Assembly: GCF_026712185.1 (NCBI RefSeq)
Contig: NZ_JAPPUX010000002.1
Span: 496,001-560,000 of the forward strand
DNA length: 64,000 nucleotides
Source of the DNA: Nocardioides pini
GTDB lineage: Bacteria; Actinomycetota; Actinomycetes; Propionibacteriales; Nocardioidaceae
Reading direction: 5' to 3'
The notes beneath the pieces are model-generated. The model did no database searches, was not told where the DNA came from, and saw only the letters and a list, made by a program, of their open reading frames with translations. Of this stretch, positions 51,826-61,480 are shown in pieces (positions within the stretch are counted from its first letter, which is position 1; every line of letters starts with the position of its first letter). The position numbers and the translations under genes were made by a program.

Positions 51826-52035
51826 TCACGTCTGGGGAACCACGTAGCGCCACTGACAGCCGGCCCGCGCGATGTACAACATCCCGTCCACCACCGTCCG
51901 CAGGTCATCGGCATGCTCGCTGCCGGGCGCGTCGAACACTGGCTTCAGGAACTCCCACTGGGCATCTGCCCGGCCACGTGGGTATGACACGCCCCGCACG
52001 GTGACGATGCGGTCGATCCCAGACAAGAGGGACAC
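51826..52035 (-). pseudogene. IS5-type transposase N-terminal remnant
   Basis: The frame encodes about 69 residues ending at a stop: QWEFLKPVFDAPGSEHADD, then LRTVVDGMLYIARAGCQWRY, which is the start region (DUF4096) of IS5-family transposases. The DDE domain is missing, no inverted repeats or continuing frame are seen, and the first 20 residues may not belong. A decayed insertion. Confidence 0.7.
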
Positions 52036-52079
52036 ACCCAGTTGGGCTAGGGCTCCGGACGTCGACGGACGTGCCTGTG

Positions 52080-52106
52080 GCCCCGCTACCTGGTAGGTGG
52101 CGGGGC
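52080..52106 (-). terminator. Terminator of the HNH gene
   Basis: GCCCCGC-T-ACC pairs with GGT-G-GCGGGGC (11 positions, one wobble) around a 5-nt loop, 12 bp past the HNH stop on the minus strand. Confidence 0.65.
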
Positions 52107-52117
52107 GTGGGGCGGGG

Positions 52118-53536
52118 TCACGGTCGGCGAGGTCGCGGGATCGCAGTCGGGTCGGGCGGCTCGGCAGGATCGATCGAGCAGCTGCCGGTCCGGTCGCGTC
52201 GGTAGCGGTGGCCGTAGGGGCTGGTCCACTCGAAGCAGCCTGGCTCGGTCATCCGGTAGGTCCAAGAGGTGTGGGTCTTCAGCCGGTGGTGGAACCGGCA
52301 CAGGCAGGCGAGGTTCCACGTCGCGGTGGGTCCGGGTTGTGGCCGTCCCTCTGATTGCGCGTCGTGGTCGTGCTCGATCACGTGGTCGACGTCGCAGCCA
52401 CGGGCGGGGCGGGTGCACCACGGGAAGACACAGGTGCGGTCCCGGAGAACGACCTGCTCGCGGATCCGGTCGGGGACCTCGTAGGCGTCGGTGTGCAGCT
52501 GGGCATTGAGGTCGACGACCGGCTTGATGGTGACCTTCGTGCGGGAGTCGGCACACCAGTCCCTGACCTGCTCCAGCAGGACCAGCCGCTGACGCTCCTC
52601 CATCCGCCCCGTCGGCCCGAACACCGCCGCCTCGCCGGCGAAGCCGGCGTCGAAGTGGGCATGGAGGACGACCTCGCGGGCGACGGGAAGCCCGTCAGCG
52701 GCGCGGGCGCTGCCCTGACCGCTCGCGTGGAGGTCGAGGGCGGTCTGCGTCCTAGCCAGATCACCCAACGCCGCAGAGCGGCGAGCCCCCAACGGCGCAT
52801 CGGAGCCGAGCGCCTTCAACATGGCAGCGCCGCGGGCCAGAGCCCGGTCGAGGTCGACGGCGTCGGCGATGTCGAGCTCGGCCTCCAGCCGCATCGTCCC
52901 GGCGAAGTGCACGTCCTCGTCATGGATCGTCACGTGCCGCGGGTCGACCGACAGGTAGCCGTCCTCCGGATCCGCGGCCGGATCCGCCTCGGCGAGGTCG
53001 AACCGCTTGATCGCCTCGGCCACGAGCCGGTCCAGCTGCGCCGCCCCGACCCTCCCGGCCACGGCGGCGACCTGCGCGTCCACGAACCCCGCCGCATCCC
53101 GGGTCAGGGCGGGCGTCGCGTGGATGGTCCTCTCGGCCACCAGGCGGGCCCGCCACGCCGGCACCCGCCCGGCCAGGACCAGCGCCCACAACCGCGGGAG
53201 GCGGTGGCGCAGCTCCAGGGCATGGCCGACGAGCTTCTTCGCCGCCGTCGTCGAGGTCCCGAGGACCCCGCCGAGCTCGGCCAGGCAGAACTCCGCCACC
53301 AACGGCGCACCCTCACCCGCGATGGGCTCCTCGTGCTCGCAGCCGGGCACGCTGAAGGCCGCCGCGGAGTGGATCGACTCCGGCGGGTGCAAGTCCGCCC
53401 ACCGGGCAGCGAGCACCAGCTGGTCGGCCGCCGCCCGCTGCTCCTCCACGCGACGGGAGCCGATCGCACGCAGCAGGTCGGAGGCGGTGAGGTCCTCGAC
53501 CCCACCTGCTTCCGGTCCCGTCAGCGTCTCGATCAT
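52118..53536 (-). CDS. DUF222/HNH endonuclease of the 13E12 repeat family
   Basis: 472 residues: an N-terminal DUF222 region and a C-terminal HNH nuclease motif (CTRPARGCDVDHVIEHDHD, then LACLCRFHHRLKTH). These genes are often present in several copies in actinobacteria, and their biological role is unclear. The ATG at 53536 is chosen because a LexA-type box (53529-53544) overlaps it, as reported for 13E12 genes of Mycobacterium tuberculosis. It is near an IS remnant and a pseudogene. Confidence 0.88.
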   Translation of the reverse strand: MIETLTGPEAGGVEDLTASDLLRAIGSRRVEEQRAAADQLVLAARWADLHPPESIHSAAAFSVPGCEHEEPIAGEGAPLVAEFCLAELGGVLGTSTTAAKKLVGHALELRHRLPRLWALVLAGRVPAWRARLVAERTIHATPALTRDAAGFVDAQVAAVAGRVGAAQLDRLVAEAIKRFDLAEADPAADPEDGYLSVDPRHVTIHDEDVHFAGTMRLEAELDIADAVDLDRALARGAAMLKALGSDAPLGARRSAALGDLARTQTALDLHASGQGSARAADGLPVAREVVLHAHFDAGFAGEAAVFGPTGRMEERQRLVLLEQVRDWCADSRTKVTIKPVVDLNAQLHTDAYEVPDRIREQVVLRDRTCVFPWCTRPARGCDVDHVIEHDHDAQSEGRPQPGPTATWNLACLCRFHHRLKTHTSWTYRMTEPGCFEWTSPYGHRYRRDRTGSCSIDPAEPPDPTAIPRPRRP

Positions 53537-53544
53537 GTGTTCGA
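53529..53544. promoter_or_regulatory. LexA (SOS) box overlapping the HNH start codon
   Basis: TCGATC-atgt-GTTCGA matches the actinobacterial LexA consensus TCGAAC-N4-GTTCGA at 11 of 12 fixed positions and covers the ATG at 53534-53536. Confidence 0.7.
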
Positions 53545-53680
53545 TTGTACCCGGGACCACCGACAGTGAGGAGAGGGCGAACTCAAGCGGTTGATCCACT
53601 CGATCGTGACCGAATCCGTCGGACGCCGTCGTGCCATTCTCACCGAGCATCCGGGCCCCTGCCGCGATGGGCATGTCGAT

Positions 53681-54880
53681 CTAGCGAGCACCCCGCACGA
53701 CCTCGAGCGCCTGGCGTGCGATCTCCCACTCCTCGTCGGTGGGGACGACGAGGACCGCGACCTCCGACCCGTCGGCCGAGACCACCCGCGCGTCGTGGGA
53801 GGGCGCCTCGTTGCGGGAGGCGTCCAGCTCGATCCCGAGCCGGAACAGGCCACCGAGCGCGGCCGCGCGGAGCTCGGCGCTGTGCTGTCCGACGCCGCCG
53901 GTGAGGACGACGGCGTGCAGCTCGCCGAGCGCGGCGTAGTAGGCGCCGACGTACTTGCGGACGCGGTAGGCGTAGACGTCGAAGGCGAGCGTCGCCGCCG
54001 CGTCGCCGGCCGCGCGTCGCTGCGACACCTCGCGGAAGTCGTTGGCGCCGGCGAGGCCGAGCAGCCCGGACTCGCGGTAGAGCGCCCGGTCGATGTCGTC
54101 CAGCGACCAGCCGAGCTCGCGGTGCAGGTGGCCGTGGATGGCCGGGTCGAGGTCACCGGAGCGGGTGCCCATCACGAGTCCTTCGAGCGGGGTGAGCCCC
54201 ATCGAGGTGTCGACCGAGCGCCCGCCCAGGACCGCGGCGGCGGACGCCCCGTTGCCGAGGTGCAGCACGACCATGTTCGTGTCGTCGAGCGGGCGGCCGA
54301 GGAGCTCGGCGGCGCGGCGGGACACGAAGGCGTACGACGTGCCGTGGAAGCCGTAGCGGCGGATCCGGTGCTCCTCGCGCCACGCCAGGGGCACCGCGTA
54401 GGTGTAGGCGTGCTCGGGCATCGTCTGGTGGAAAGCGGTGTCGAAGACCGCGACCTGCGGCACGTCGGGGAACAGCCGTCGTGCGACCCGGAGGCCCTCA
54501 AGGTTGGCCGGGTTGTGCAGCGGGGCGAGGGGGACGAGGTCCTCGACGGTGGTCAGCAGCCGGTCGTCGACGACCACCGGCGCCGCGAACAGGTCGCCGC
54601 CGTGCACGACGCGGTGCCCCACGGCCGCCAGCCCGCCCTGGTCGATCGCCGGTCCGTGCCGGTCGAAGGCGTCGAGCGCGGAGCGCAGCGCGTCCTCGAA
54701 GTCCGCGACGTGCCGTTCCTCGGTGTGGTCCTCGCCGCCGACCGAGTGCGTCAGCGTGCCGCTCTCCTCGCCGATCCGCTCGACGGTGCCGGAGGCCTCG
54801 GCGGCCCCGGTGCTGCCGTCGAGCAGGCGGTACTTCAGCGACGACGAGCCGGCGTTGAGGACCAGCACCCGCTCCGTCAC
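53681..54880 (-). CDS. ackA: Acetate kinase
   Basis: Converts acetyl phosphate and ADP to acetate and ATP (reversible). 399 residues with VLVLNAGSSSLKYRLL, VFDTAFHQTMPEHAY, RRYGFHGTSYAFVS and VVLHLGNGASA, all family signatures. The GTG at 54880 overlaps the pta stop by 4 bp (GTGA), so it is translationally coupled to pta. Confidence 0.96.
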   Translation of the reverse strand: MTERVLVLNAGSSSLKYRLLDGSTGAAEASGTVERIGEESGTLTHSVGGEDHTEERHVADFEDALRSALDAFDRHGPAIDQGGLAAVGHRVVHGGDLFAAPVVVDDRLLTTVEDLVPLAPLHNPANLEGLRVARRLFPDVPQVAVFDTAFHQTMPEHAYTYAVPLAWREEHRIRRYGFHGTSYAFVSRRAAELLGRPLDDTNMVVLHLGNGASAAAVLGGRSVDTSMGLTPLEGLVMGTRSGDLDPAIHGHLHRELGWSLDDIDRALYRESGLLGLAGANDFREVSQRRAAGDAAATLAFDVYAYRVRKYVGAYYAALGELHAVVLTGGVGQHSAELRAAALGGLFRLGIELDASRNEAPSHDARVVSADGSEVAVLVVPTDEEWEIARQALEVVRGAR

Positions 54881-56952
54881 GACTGCTCCTGCGCCTGGAT
54901 CGCGGTGATCGCCACCGTGTTGACGATGTCGCGGACCAGCGCGCCGCGGGAGAGGTCGTTGACCGGCTTGCGGAGACCCTGCAGGACAGGACCGACGGCG
55001 AGCGCGCCGGCGGACCGCTGGACGGCCTTGTAGGTGTTGTTGCCCGTGTTCAGGTCGGGGAAGACGAAGACCGTCGCCCGCCCGGCGACGACGGAGTCGG
55101 GGAGCTTGGTCCGCGCCACCGCCACGTCGATCGCGGCGTCGTACTGGATCGGTCCCTCGACGAGCAGGTCCGGCGCGCGCTCGCGGACCATCGCGGTCGC
55201 CTGGGTCACCTTCTCGACGTCGGTGCCGCTGCCGGAGGTGCCGGTGGAGTACGACAGCATCGCCACGCGCGGCTCGACCCCGAACGCCGCGGCCGTGCGG
55301 GCGGACGCGATCGCGATGTCGGCGAGCTGGGTGGCGGTGGGGTCGGGGTTGACCGCGCAGTCGCCGTAGACCAGGACCTGGTCCTTGAGGCACATGAAGA
55401 AGACCGACGACACCACGGACACCTCCGCCACCGTGCGGATGACCTCGAGCGCCGGGCGGATGGTGTGGGCGGTGGTGTGCACCGACCCCGACACCATCCC
55501 GTCGGCGAGGCCGAGCTCGACCATCATCGTGCCGAAGTAGGACACGTCGACCACGATGTCGCGGGCCGACTCGAGGTCGACGCCCTTGTGCGCGCGCCGT
55601 CGGTGGTACTCCTGCGCGAACCGCTCGCGGAGCTCCTCGTCGTAGGGGCTGAGCACGCGGGCAGCGGACACATCGATGCCGAGGTGCGCCGCCTTCGCGC
55701 GCACGATCATCGGGTCGCCGAGCAGCGTCAGGTCCGCGACGTTGCGCCGGAGCAGGACGTCGGCGGCGCGCAGGATGCGCTCCTCCTCCCCCTCCGGCAG
55801 CACGATGTGCCGGCGGTCGGCGATCGCGTCGTCGAGGACCCGGTGCTCGAACATCAAGGGAGTCACGACCGAGGTGCGTGCCACCTCGAGGCCGCTCATC
55901 AGCTCGTCGCCGTCGACGTGCTCGGCGAAGAGCGTGAGGGCCGTCGCGATCTTGCGGGGCGAGTCCTTGTCGAGGCGGCCGCGGCGGTTGGTGAGCGCCG
56001 TCGAGGTGGCGTGGGTGCCGAGGTCGGTGGCGATGATCGGCAGGGCCACCTCGAGCCCGTCGAGCAGCCGGTCCACCTGCTCGGGCAGCTCGAGCCCGCC
56101 GTTCAGCACGATGCCGGAGATCTGCGGGAAGCTGGCCGACTGGTGGGCGGTCAGGACCCCGAGGACCACCTCGGGGCGGTCGCCCGGCGTGACGACGAGC
56201 GCACCGTCGAAGAGCCGGTCGAGCACGTTGGGCAGCGTCATCGCGGCGACCACCAGCCCGGGGACCTCGCGCGCGAGCTGGGTCTCGTCGCCCCGCACGA
56301 GGCGGCCGTCGCAGGCCGCCATCAGGTCGCCCACCGACGGCGCGCTCAGCAGCGGCTGCTCCGGCAGGGCGAAGGCGGGCACGCCGTCGCGGCGCAGCGC
56401 GGTCGCCGTCCGGTCGAGGGCCTCGGGGTCGACGCGGTTGGCGATGACGGCGAAGAGCGTGGCGTGGTTGGCCGCGAGCTCGGCCTGCGCCATGGCCGCG
56501 GCCGCACCGAGCTGGTCGACGCCCCTCTCCCGGCCGTTGAGCACCAGCAGCACCGGGGCGCCGAGGTTGGCCGCCACCCGGGCGTTGAACGCGAACTCCG
56601 CCGGCGCCCCGACGTCGGTGTAGTCGCTGCCGACGATCACCACGGCGTCACTGTGCTCGGCGACCTGGTGGTAGCGCGCGACGATGCGGTCCATCGCCCC
56701 GTCCGGGTCGGCATGCACGTCGTCATAGCTGACGCCGGCGCACTCGTCGTACGACAACGTGACGGCGTCGTGCGAGACGAGCAGGTCGAGGACGTAGTCG
56801 TGGACCTCGCCGGTCGACGCCTCCGCGCGGACGACCGGGCGGAACACCGCGACCCGCGCCACCCGCCGCGACAGCTGCTCGAGCACCCCGAGCGCGACAG
56901 CGGACTTGCCGGTGAACCCCTCGACGCCGGCCACGTACACGCTGCGTGCCAT
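54877..56952 (-). CDS. pta: Phosphate acetyltransferase, long form
   Basis: Converts acetyl-CoA and phosphate to acetyl phosphate. 691 residues: an N-terminal P-loop domain (AGVEGFTGKSAVALGVLEQL), a DRTGG regulatory domain, and the C-terminal catalytic domain from about 370 (DRRHIVLPEGEEERILRAAD, then FGVEPRVAMLSYSTGTSGSG). First gene of the pta-ackA operon, which handles acetate overflow and acetate uptake. Confidence 0.96.
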   Translation of the reverse strand: MARSVYVAGVEGFTGKSAVALGVLEQLSRRVARVAVFRPVVRAEASTGEVHDYVLDLLVSHDAVTLSYDECAGVSYDDVHADPDGAMDRIVARYHQVAEHSDAVVIVGSDYTDVGAPAEFAFNARVAANLGAPVLLVLNGRERGVDQLGAAAAMAQAELAANHATLFAVIANRVDPEALDRTATALRRDGVPAFALPEQPLLSAPSVGDLMAACDGRLVRGDETQLAREVPGLVVAAMTLPNVLDRLFDGALVVTPGDRPEVVLGVLTAHQSASFPQISGIVLNGGLELPEQVDRLLDGLEVALPIIATDLGTHATSTALTNRRGRLDKDSPRKIATALTLFAEHVDGDELMSGLEVARTSVVTPLMFEHRVLDDAIADRRHIVLPEGEEERILRAADVLLRRNVADLTLLGDPMIVRAKAAHLGIDVSAARVLSPYDEELRERFAQEYHRRRAHKGVDLESARDIVVDVSYFGTMMVELGLADGMVSGSVHTTAHTIRPALEVIRTVAEVSVVSSVFFMCLKDQVLVYGDCAVNPDPTATQLADIAIASARTAAAFGVEPRVAMLSYSTGTSGSGTDVEKVTQATAMVRERAPDLLVEGPIQYDAAIDVAVARTKLPDSVVAGRATVFVFPDLNTGNNTYKAVQRSAGALAVGPVLQGLRKPVNDLSRGALVRDIVNTVAITAIQAQEQS

Positions 56953-57130
56953 GGCCCGACCCTAGCGGCCGGTCCCCGACCTCCGGACCCGGCCTGTCCA
57001 GCCTTCTGTCCACGGTTTGTCCAACCTTTCGCATTTCGGCTGTCGGCCGCGCCTCCCGCACGGCGAGGATCTGGTCAGGCTCGGACACGGGCCGCGACCA
57101 GTGACCCCCCATGGCCGGAAGGAGAGGCTC

Positions 57131-57967
57131 GTGACCAGCCTCGCGACGCACCCGCAGTCCCCTCAGCTCCCGCACCTGAGCACCGCACGGACCCATCGTG
57201 AGCGCGAGGAGCGCGCCCGCCGCACGAGCGCCATCGTCGAGGAGCTGCGCGACGGGGTGACGGAGTCGCGGCGCCAGGAGCTGGTGGACGAGCTGATCGA
57301 GGTCAACGTCGCTGCGGCACGATCGATGGCCGCGCGCTACCGCAACCGCGGCATCGACACCGACGACCTCGAGCAGGTCGCGCTCATCGGACTCGTCAAG
57401 GCGGCCCGCCGCTTCGACGCCTCCGCCGGCCACGACTTCATGTCGTACGCCGTGCCCACCGTGCGGGGCGAGCTGCGCCGCCACTTCCGCGACTCCGGCT
57501 GGATGATCCGGGTCCCGCGCCGGGTGCAGCAGATGCAGGTGCGGATCAGGGACGTCCAGCACGAGCTCGAGGCGCGGCTGGGGGCCTCGCCGCGCCCGTC
57601 CCAGATCGCCGCGCACCTCGGCGTCGACCTCGACGAGGTCGTCGAGGCGCTCGCGGCCGACGGCTGCTTCCGGCCGGCGTCGCTGGACAGCAAGGGCGAG
57701 GAGCAGGAGCGCGGCACGATCGCCGACGTGCTGGGCCATGAGGACCGCGAGCTCGCCTCCCTCGAGGCCAGGCTCGTGCTCGACAAGGCGCTCGGACGCC
57801 TCACCGAGCGCGAGCAGCTGATCCTCCGGTGGCGCTTCGAGGACGAGCGCACCCAGCAGGAGATCGCCCAGCTCGTCGGCCTGACCCAGGCGCAGGTCTC
57901 GCGGACCCTCACCCGCATCCTCGGCCGGCTGCGCAGCGACCTCTCCGAGCCCCTGTCGGCGGCCTGA
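57131..57967 (+). CDS. SigB/SigF-type alternative sigma factor
   Basis: 278 residues with sigma-70 regions 2 (RYRNRGIDTDDLEQVALIGL, then FMSYAVPTVRGELRRHFRD), 3 (RPSQIAAHLGVDLDEVVEAL) and 4 (TQQEIAQLVGLTQAQVSRTL) and no region 1.1, as in general-stress sigma factors. GAAGGAGAGG precedes the GTG at 57131. No anti-sigma or anti-anti-sigma gene is adjacent; the SpoIIE phosphatase at 43841 could act in the same partner-switching network. Confidence 0.92.
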   Translation: MTSLATHPQSPQLPHLSTARTHREREERARRTSAIVEELRDGVTESRRQELVDELIEVNVAAARSMAARYRNRGIDTDDLEQVALIGLVKAARRFDASAGHDFMSYAVPTVRGELRRHFRDSGWMIRVPRRVQQMQVRIRDVQHELEARLGASPRPSQIAAHLGVDLDEVVEALAADGCFRPASLDSKGEEQERGTIADVLGHEDRELASLEARLVLDKALGRLTEREQLILRWRFEDERTQQEIAQLVGLTQAQVSRTLTRILGRLRSDLSEPLSAA

Positions 57968-58006
57968 CGGCGGACGCGCTGCGTCCCGCCCGCGGGCCCG
58001 CGAACC

Positions 58007-61000
58007 TCACCCAGCAGCCGGTCGGCCCCCGGCACCGGTGATGGGCGTGATCCACGACTCGTGGGTGGCGCTGTTCTTGGTGATGGCCAGCAGCTCGTCC
58101 ATGTGGGGCTCGAGACCGGTGACCTTGTCGAGCGGCACCCCGACGATCAGCTGGAAGCCCAGGCCGCGCCAGGCCTGGACGGCACGGCCGGCGAACTCGG
58201 AGTCGGCCTTCACGAAGCCCTCGTCGAGGAAGACCGGGGCGAACCGCGGCCGTGACCGCATCTCGTCGCCCAGCCGGAAGCGGAGGGCGGAGCCGACGAT
58301 GAAGGCCACCAGCTCCTGGCTCTCGCCGCCACTCTTCTCCCCCAGCGTCCGGTAGGTCGCGCGCAGCTCGCCGGTGGTGTGGTCGTAGCGCTCCGCGCTG
58401 ATCTCCACGTGGCGGCGTACGTCGAGCAGGCGCTCGCGGTCGGTGAGCGAGGTCGTCGCGTCGCCGACCTGGCTCGGCCGGCGCAGCTGCTGCATGAACC
58501 TGCTGAGCTCGGCGAAGCGCTTCTCGAGGGCCTCCTCGTCGAGCTCGGTCGCCGAGCCCGAGGACAGCAGGCGCAGGTCCTTCATGAACGCCTGCACGTG
58601 GGCGGGCGCCAGCCGGCGCAGGCGGATCCGGAGACGGTCGCCCGACGCCCCGAACTCGAGGCGCCGCAGGATCGCGTTGATCGGCTCGAGCCGGTCCTCG
58701 ATCTCCTCCACGGACGCGGCCATCGCGCCGACGAGGGGCACCAGGTCCTGGCCGCTCCACTCGGTGAGCCGGCGTCGCCACTCCGCCCGCCGAGCGGCGA
58801 GCCCCTCCCCGCGGATGTCGTCGAGGATGCGGGCGTAGTCGGGGTAGGAGTCAGCCGTCGCGCCGAGGTTGGGCGAGTCCCACTGGAGCTTGTAGACCCG
58901 GAACACCTGGGCGAGGTCGTCGTCGACCCTGCGGAGCTCGACCTCGGCGTCCCCGACCGCGGTGCGGAGACGCTCGGCCAGCCGCTGGGACGACTCGGCG
59001 AAGCGGTCGAGGTCGCCGGGATCGGCGGGCGACGCCGCCGCCGCGAAGTCGACCGTGAGGGCAGCCTCCTGCTCGGGGCTGAGCACGACCTCGCCGGCAT
59101 CCTCCATCGCCTGGAGCCGGTCCTTGACGACGTCCTCGGCGTCCACGAGCTCGCCGTGGGCGGCGTTGAGCTCGCGCTGCCGCTGCTCGACGGCGTAGCG
59201 GGCCCGTCGCGTCTCCTCCAGCCGCGCGGTGAGGTCGCGGATCTGCAGCTCCAGCGCCTGGAGGCCGTCGTCGGCGGCGAGGATGTCCGTCCGCCGGCGC
59301 TCCAGGTCGGCGATGCGTGCGTCGCTGCCGTCGACGTCGACGTCGTCGAACCGCGCGGCGGCCACGACGTCGTAGGACGTGCGCTGCTGCTCCAGCACCC
59401 GTGACCGCTGGTCGAGCCGGGCCACCTCGGCGCCCACGTCGTCGAGCCGCTCCTCGAGCTCGGCGAGCTCGGCGTCGACCTCCGCAATCGCGTCGGCGTT
59501 GGAGAAGCCGATGATGTTGCGGGTGTCGCTGCGCCCGTGGGCACCGCGCCGGCCGTTGCGCGTCTGGCCGGCGAGGGTGACCCGGAAGCCGGCGCCCGTG
59601 AGGTCGTCGGCGGACTCGACGCACCACGCGTTGCGGGCCGTCTCCCCGACGTGGGCCTGCACCCAGCCCGAGAACGGCGAGTCCTTGAACACGAGCTTGC
59701 CGGCGACCCGCTCGGGGTCGGCCGGGCCGAGGTCGGGCAGGTCGAGCTCGACCCCCTCGAACGTCAGGCGGCCGCGCAGGCGCAGCCCGTCGATGGCGGA
59801 GGAGAAGCGCTCCAGGCGGTCGAGCGGCACGAGCATCATCCGGGCGCTGGCGCCGAGCACCGTCTCGATCGCCGTGCGCCACCGTGCCTCGTCGGGCGCG
59901 ACGTCGACCAGCTCGGCCACGAAGGGCAGCTCGTCGACGGCGAGGCCGCTCGCCCGCGCGACCTCCGCCCGCAGCTCGTCCATCCGGGCCGGCACCCGGC
60001 CGGCCCGGCTCTCCAGGGACGCCCGCTCGCGGCGCAGCTCGGCCTGGCGCTGGCTGAGCGGGAACTGCTCACGCAGCACCGCGTCACGCTCGCGCCTGAT
60101 CCGCTCCTGCTCGCGCTGGAAGCCGGACAGCCACTGCTGGGCGTGCATCTGGAGCACGGCGAACGACTCGCTCGACAGCAGCGCGGCCTCGACGTCGGGC
60201 GCCTGGGCGTCGGTGACGTCGATGAGCGGGAGCAGCCGCTCCTGCAGGACCTCCCGGCGTCGGAGCCGGTCGTCGCGGACGACCTGCTCCTGCTCCAGCG
60301 ACAGCGCGAGCGACTGGAGCGTCGACCCGCCGGCCGCGCGGTGGGACTCCTTGGCGGCCTCGAGGTCGGCGAGGTAGGTCCGCTCGGCGGACGTCGTCGT
60401 GCCGAGCTCGTCGGCGGCCGCGGCACGGTCGGCGCGGTTGCGGACGACGGCGGACTCGATGAGCCCGAGGTGCGTGCGCAGCAGCCACATCCGCAGCGGG
60501 GTGTCGCCGTCGAGCGTCACGCCGTAGGAGTCGAGCTCCGCGAGCCGTCGGGTGGCCGCCACCTTGCGGTCGTGGAGGTCGGTGATCGGTGACAGGAGCT
60601 CGAGCTTCTGCTCCTCCGTGCGCATGGCCGAGTGGGCGGTGTCGAGGTCGTCGAAGTGGTCGATCGCGCGGTCGGCGGCGGCGAAGGTCGAGGGCCGCTC
60701 GAGGACCATGTCCTTGTAGAGCTCGTCGACGCTGCGCACCTGGTTGCCCGCCTGGATGCGGGCGAGCAGCCGCAGCGCCTTCGCGCCGTCGCCGTTGGCG
60801 CCGATGCCGAGCCGCGCGTGCAGGACGGCGGCGAGCTCGGCGTACGTCCGGTGCACCCGGATGCCCGGGAAGAGCTTCTTCAGCGTGGTGGCGTGGAACC
60901 GCTCGGGCACCGCGACCTCGAGCGCGTCGAGCGGCAGTGCGCCGTCCTGGGTCGCCAGCTGCATCTGCACGTCGCCCGACCGGGTCGCGCGCCGCGGGAC

Positions 61001-61480
61001 GTAGTAGGTGCGCAGCACCGTGAACCGGCCACCCTGGTCGTTGACGAACGTCATCGCGATCGCGCCCCAGGTGTCGGAGCCCTTGCCGCGGAGCAGCTTC
61101 TCGACCGGCCGGCCGGTGCGAGGGTCGTCGACCACGTCGACCGCGCCGCGCAGGTAGGACAGCAGGTTGCGCTGCCCGGCGCCCCGGGCGCGGCCCGCGA
61201 CGGCGTCGTTCGAGGCCCCGTTGAACTTGGTGTCCGACGGCATCATCAGCGCCGTGTAGGCGTCGAGGACGGTGCTCTTGCCGACGCCCGAGGCGCCGGA
61301 GATCATCGTCGCGTCGCCACGCAGGGGCACGACGGTGTGGCCGCCGAAGCCGCCCCAGTTGACCAGCTGGAGCAGCGCCGCCCGCCACTGCATCGTGTCG
61401 TCGGCGGGAGTGGCGACGTCGCTGCGCTCGAAGAGCCCGTCGGCCGGCGTCTGCTCGATCTCGTCGATCGACATGCTCAC
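58007..61480 (-). CDS. jetC: SMC-like ATPase JetC / MksB
   Basis: 1157 residues. The Walker A motif is MISGASGVGKSTVLDAY (Lys68), long coiled-coil-forming regions fill the middle, and the C-terminal head has the signature GEKSGGESQELVAFIVGSAL and Walker B APVFLDEGFVKADSEF. It is the motor of the Wadjet/MksBEF condensin-like complex that extrudes DNA loops. The GTG at 61480 overlaps jetB by 4 bp. No jetD follows: 40 bp downstream is the end of the convergent sigma gene. Confidence 0.92.
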   Translation of the reverse strand: MSMSIDEIEQTPADGLFERSDVATPADDTMQWRAALLQLVNWGGFGGHTVVPLRGDATMISGASGVGKSTVLDAYTALMMPSDTKFNGASNDAVAGRARGAGQRNLLSYLRGAVDVVDDPRTGRPVEKLLRGKGSDTWGAIAMTFVNDQGGRFTVLRTYYVPRRATRSGDVQMQLATQDGALPLDALEVAVPERFHATTLKKLFPGIRVHRTYAELAAVLHARLGIGANGDGAKALRLLARIQAGNQVRSVDELYKDMVLERPSTFAAADRAIDHFDDLDTAHSAMRTEEQKLELLSPITDLHDRKVAATRRLAELDSYGVTLDGDTPLRMWLLRTHLGLIESAVVRNRADRAAAADELGTTTSAERTYLADLEAAKESHRAAGGSTLQSLALSLEQEQVVRDDRLRRREVLQERLLPLIDVTDAQAPDVEAALLSSESFAVLQMHAQQWLSGFQREQERIRRERDAVLREQFPLSQRQAELRRERASLESRAGRVPARMDELRAEVARASGLAVDELPFVAELVDVAPDEARWRTAIETVLGASARMMLVPLDRLERFSSAIDGLRLRGRLTFEGVELDLPDLGPADPERVAGKLVFKDSPFSGWVQAHVGETARNAWCVESADDLTGAGFRVTLAGQTRNGRRGAHGRSDTRNIIGFSNADAIAEVDAELAELEERLDDVGAEVARLDQRSRVLEQQRTSYDVVAAARFDDVDVDGSDARIADLERRRTDILAADDGLQALELQIRDLTARLEETRRARYAVEQRQRELNAAHGELVDAEDVVKDRLQAMEDAGEVVLSPEQEAALTVDFAAAASPADPGDLDRFAESSQRLAERLRTAVGDAEVELRRVDDDLAQVFRVYKLQWDSPNLGATADSYPDYARILDDIRGEGLAARRAEWRRRLTEWSGQDLVPLVGAMAASVEEIEDRLEPINAILRRLEFGASGDRLRIRLRRLAPAHVQAFMKDLRLLSSGSATELDEEALEKRFAELSRFMQQLRRPSQVGDATTSLTDRERLLDVRRHVEISAERYDHTTGELRATYRTLGEKSGGESQELVAFIVGSALRFRLGDEMRSRPRFAPVFLDEGFVKADSEFAGRAVQAWRGLGFQLIVGVPLDKVTGLEPHMDELLAITKNSATHESWITPITGAGGRPAAG

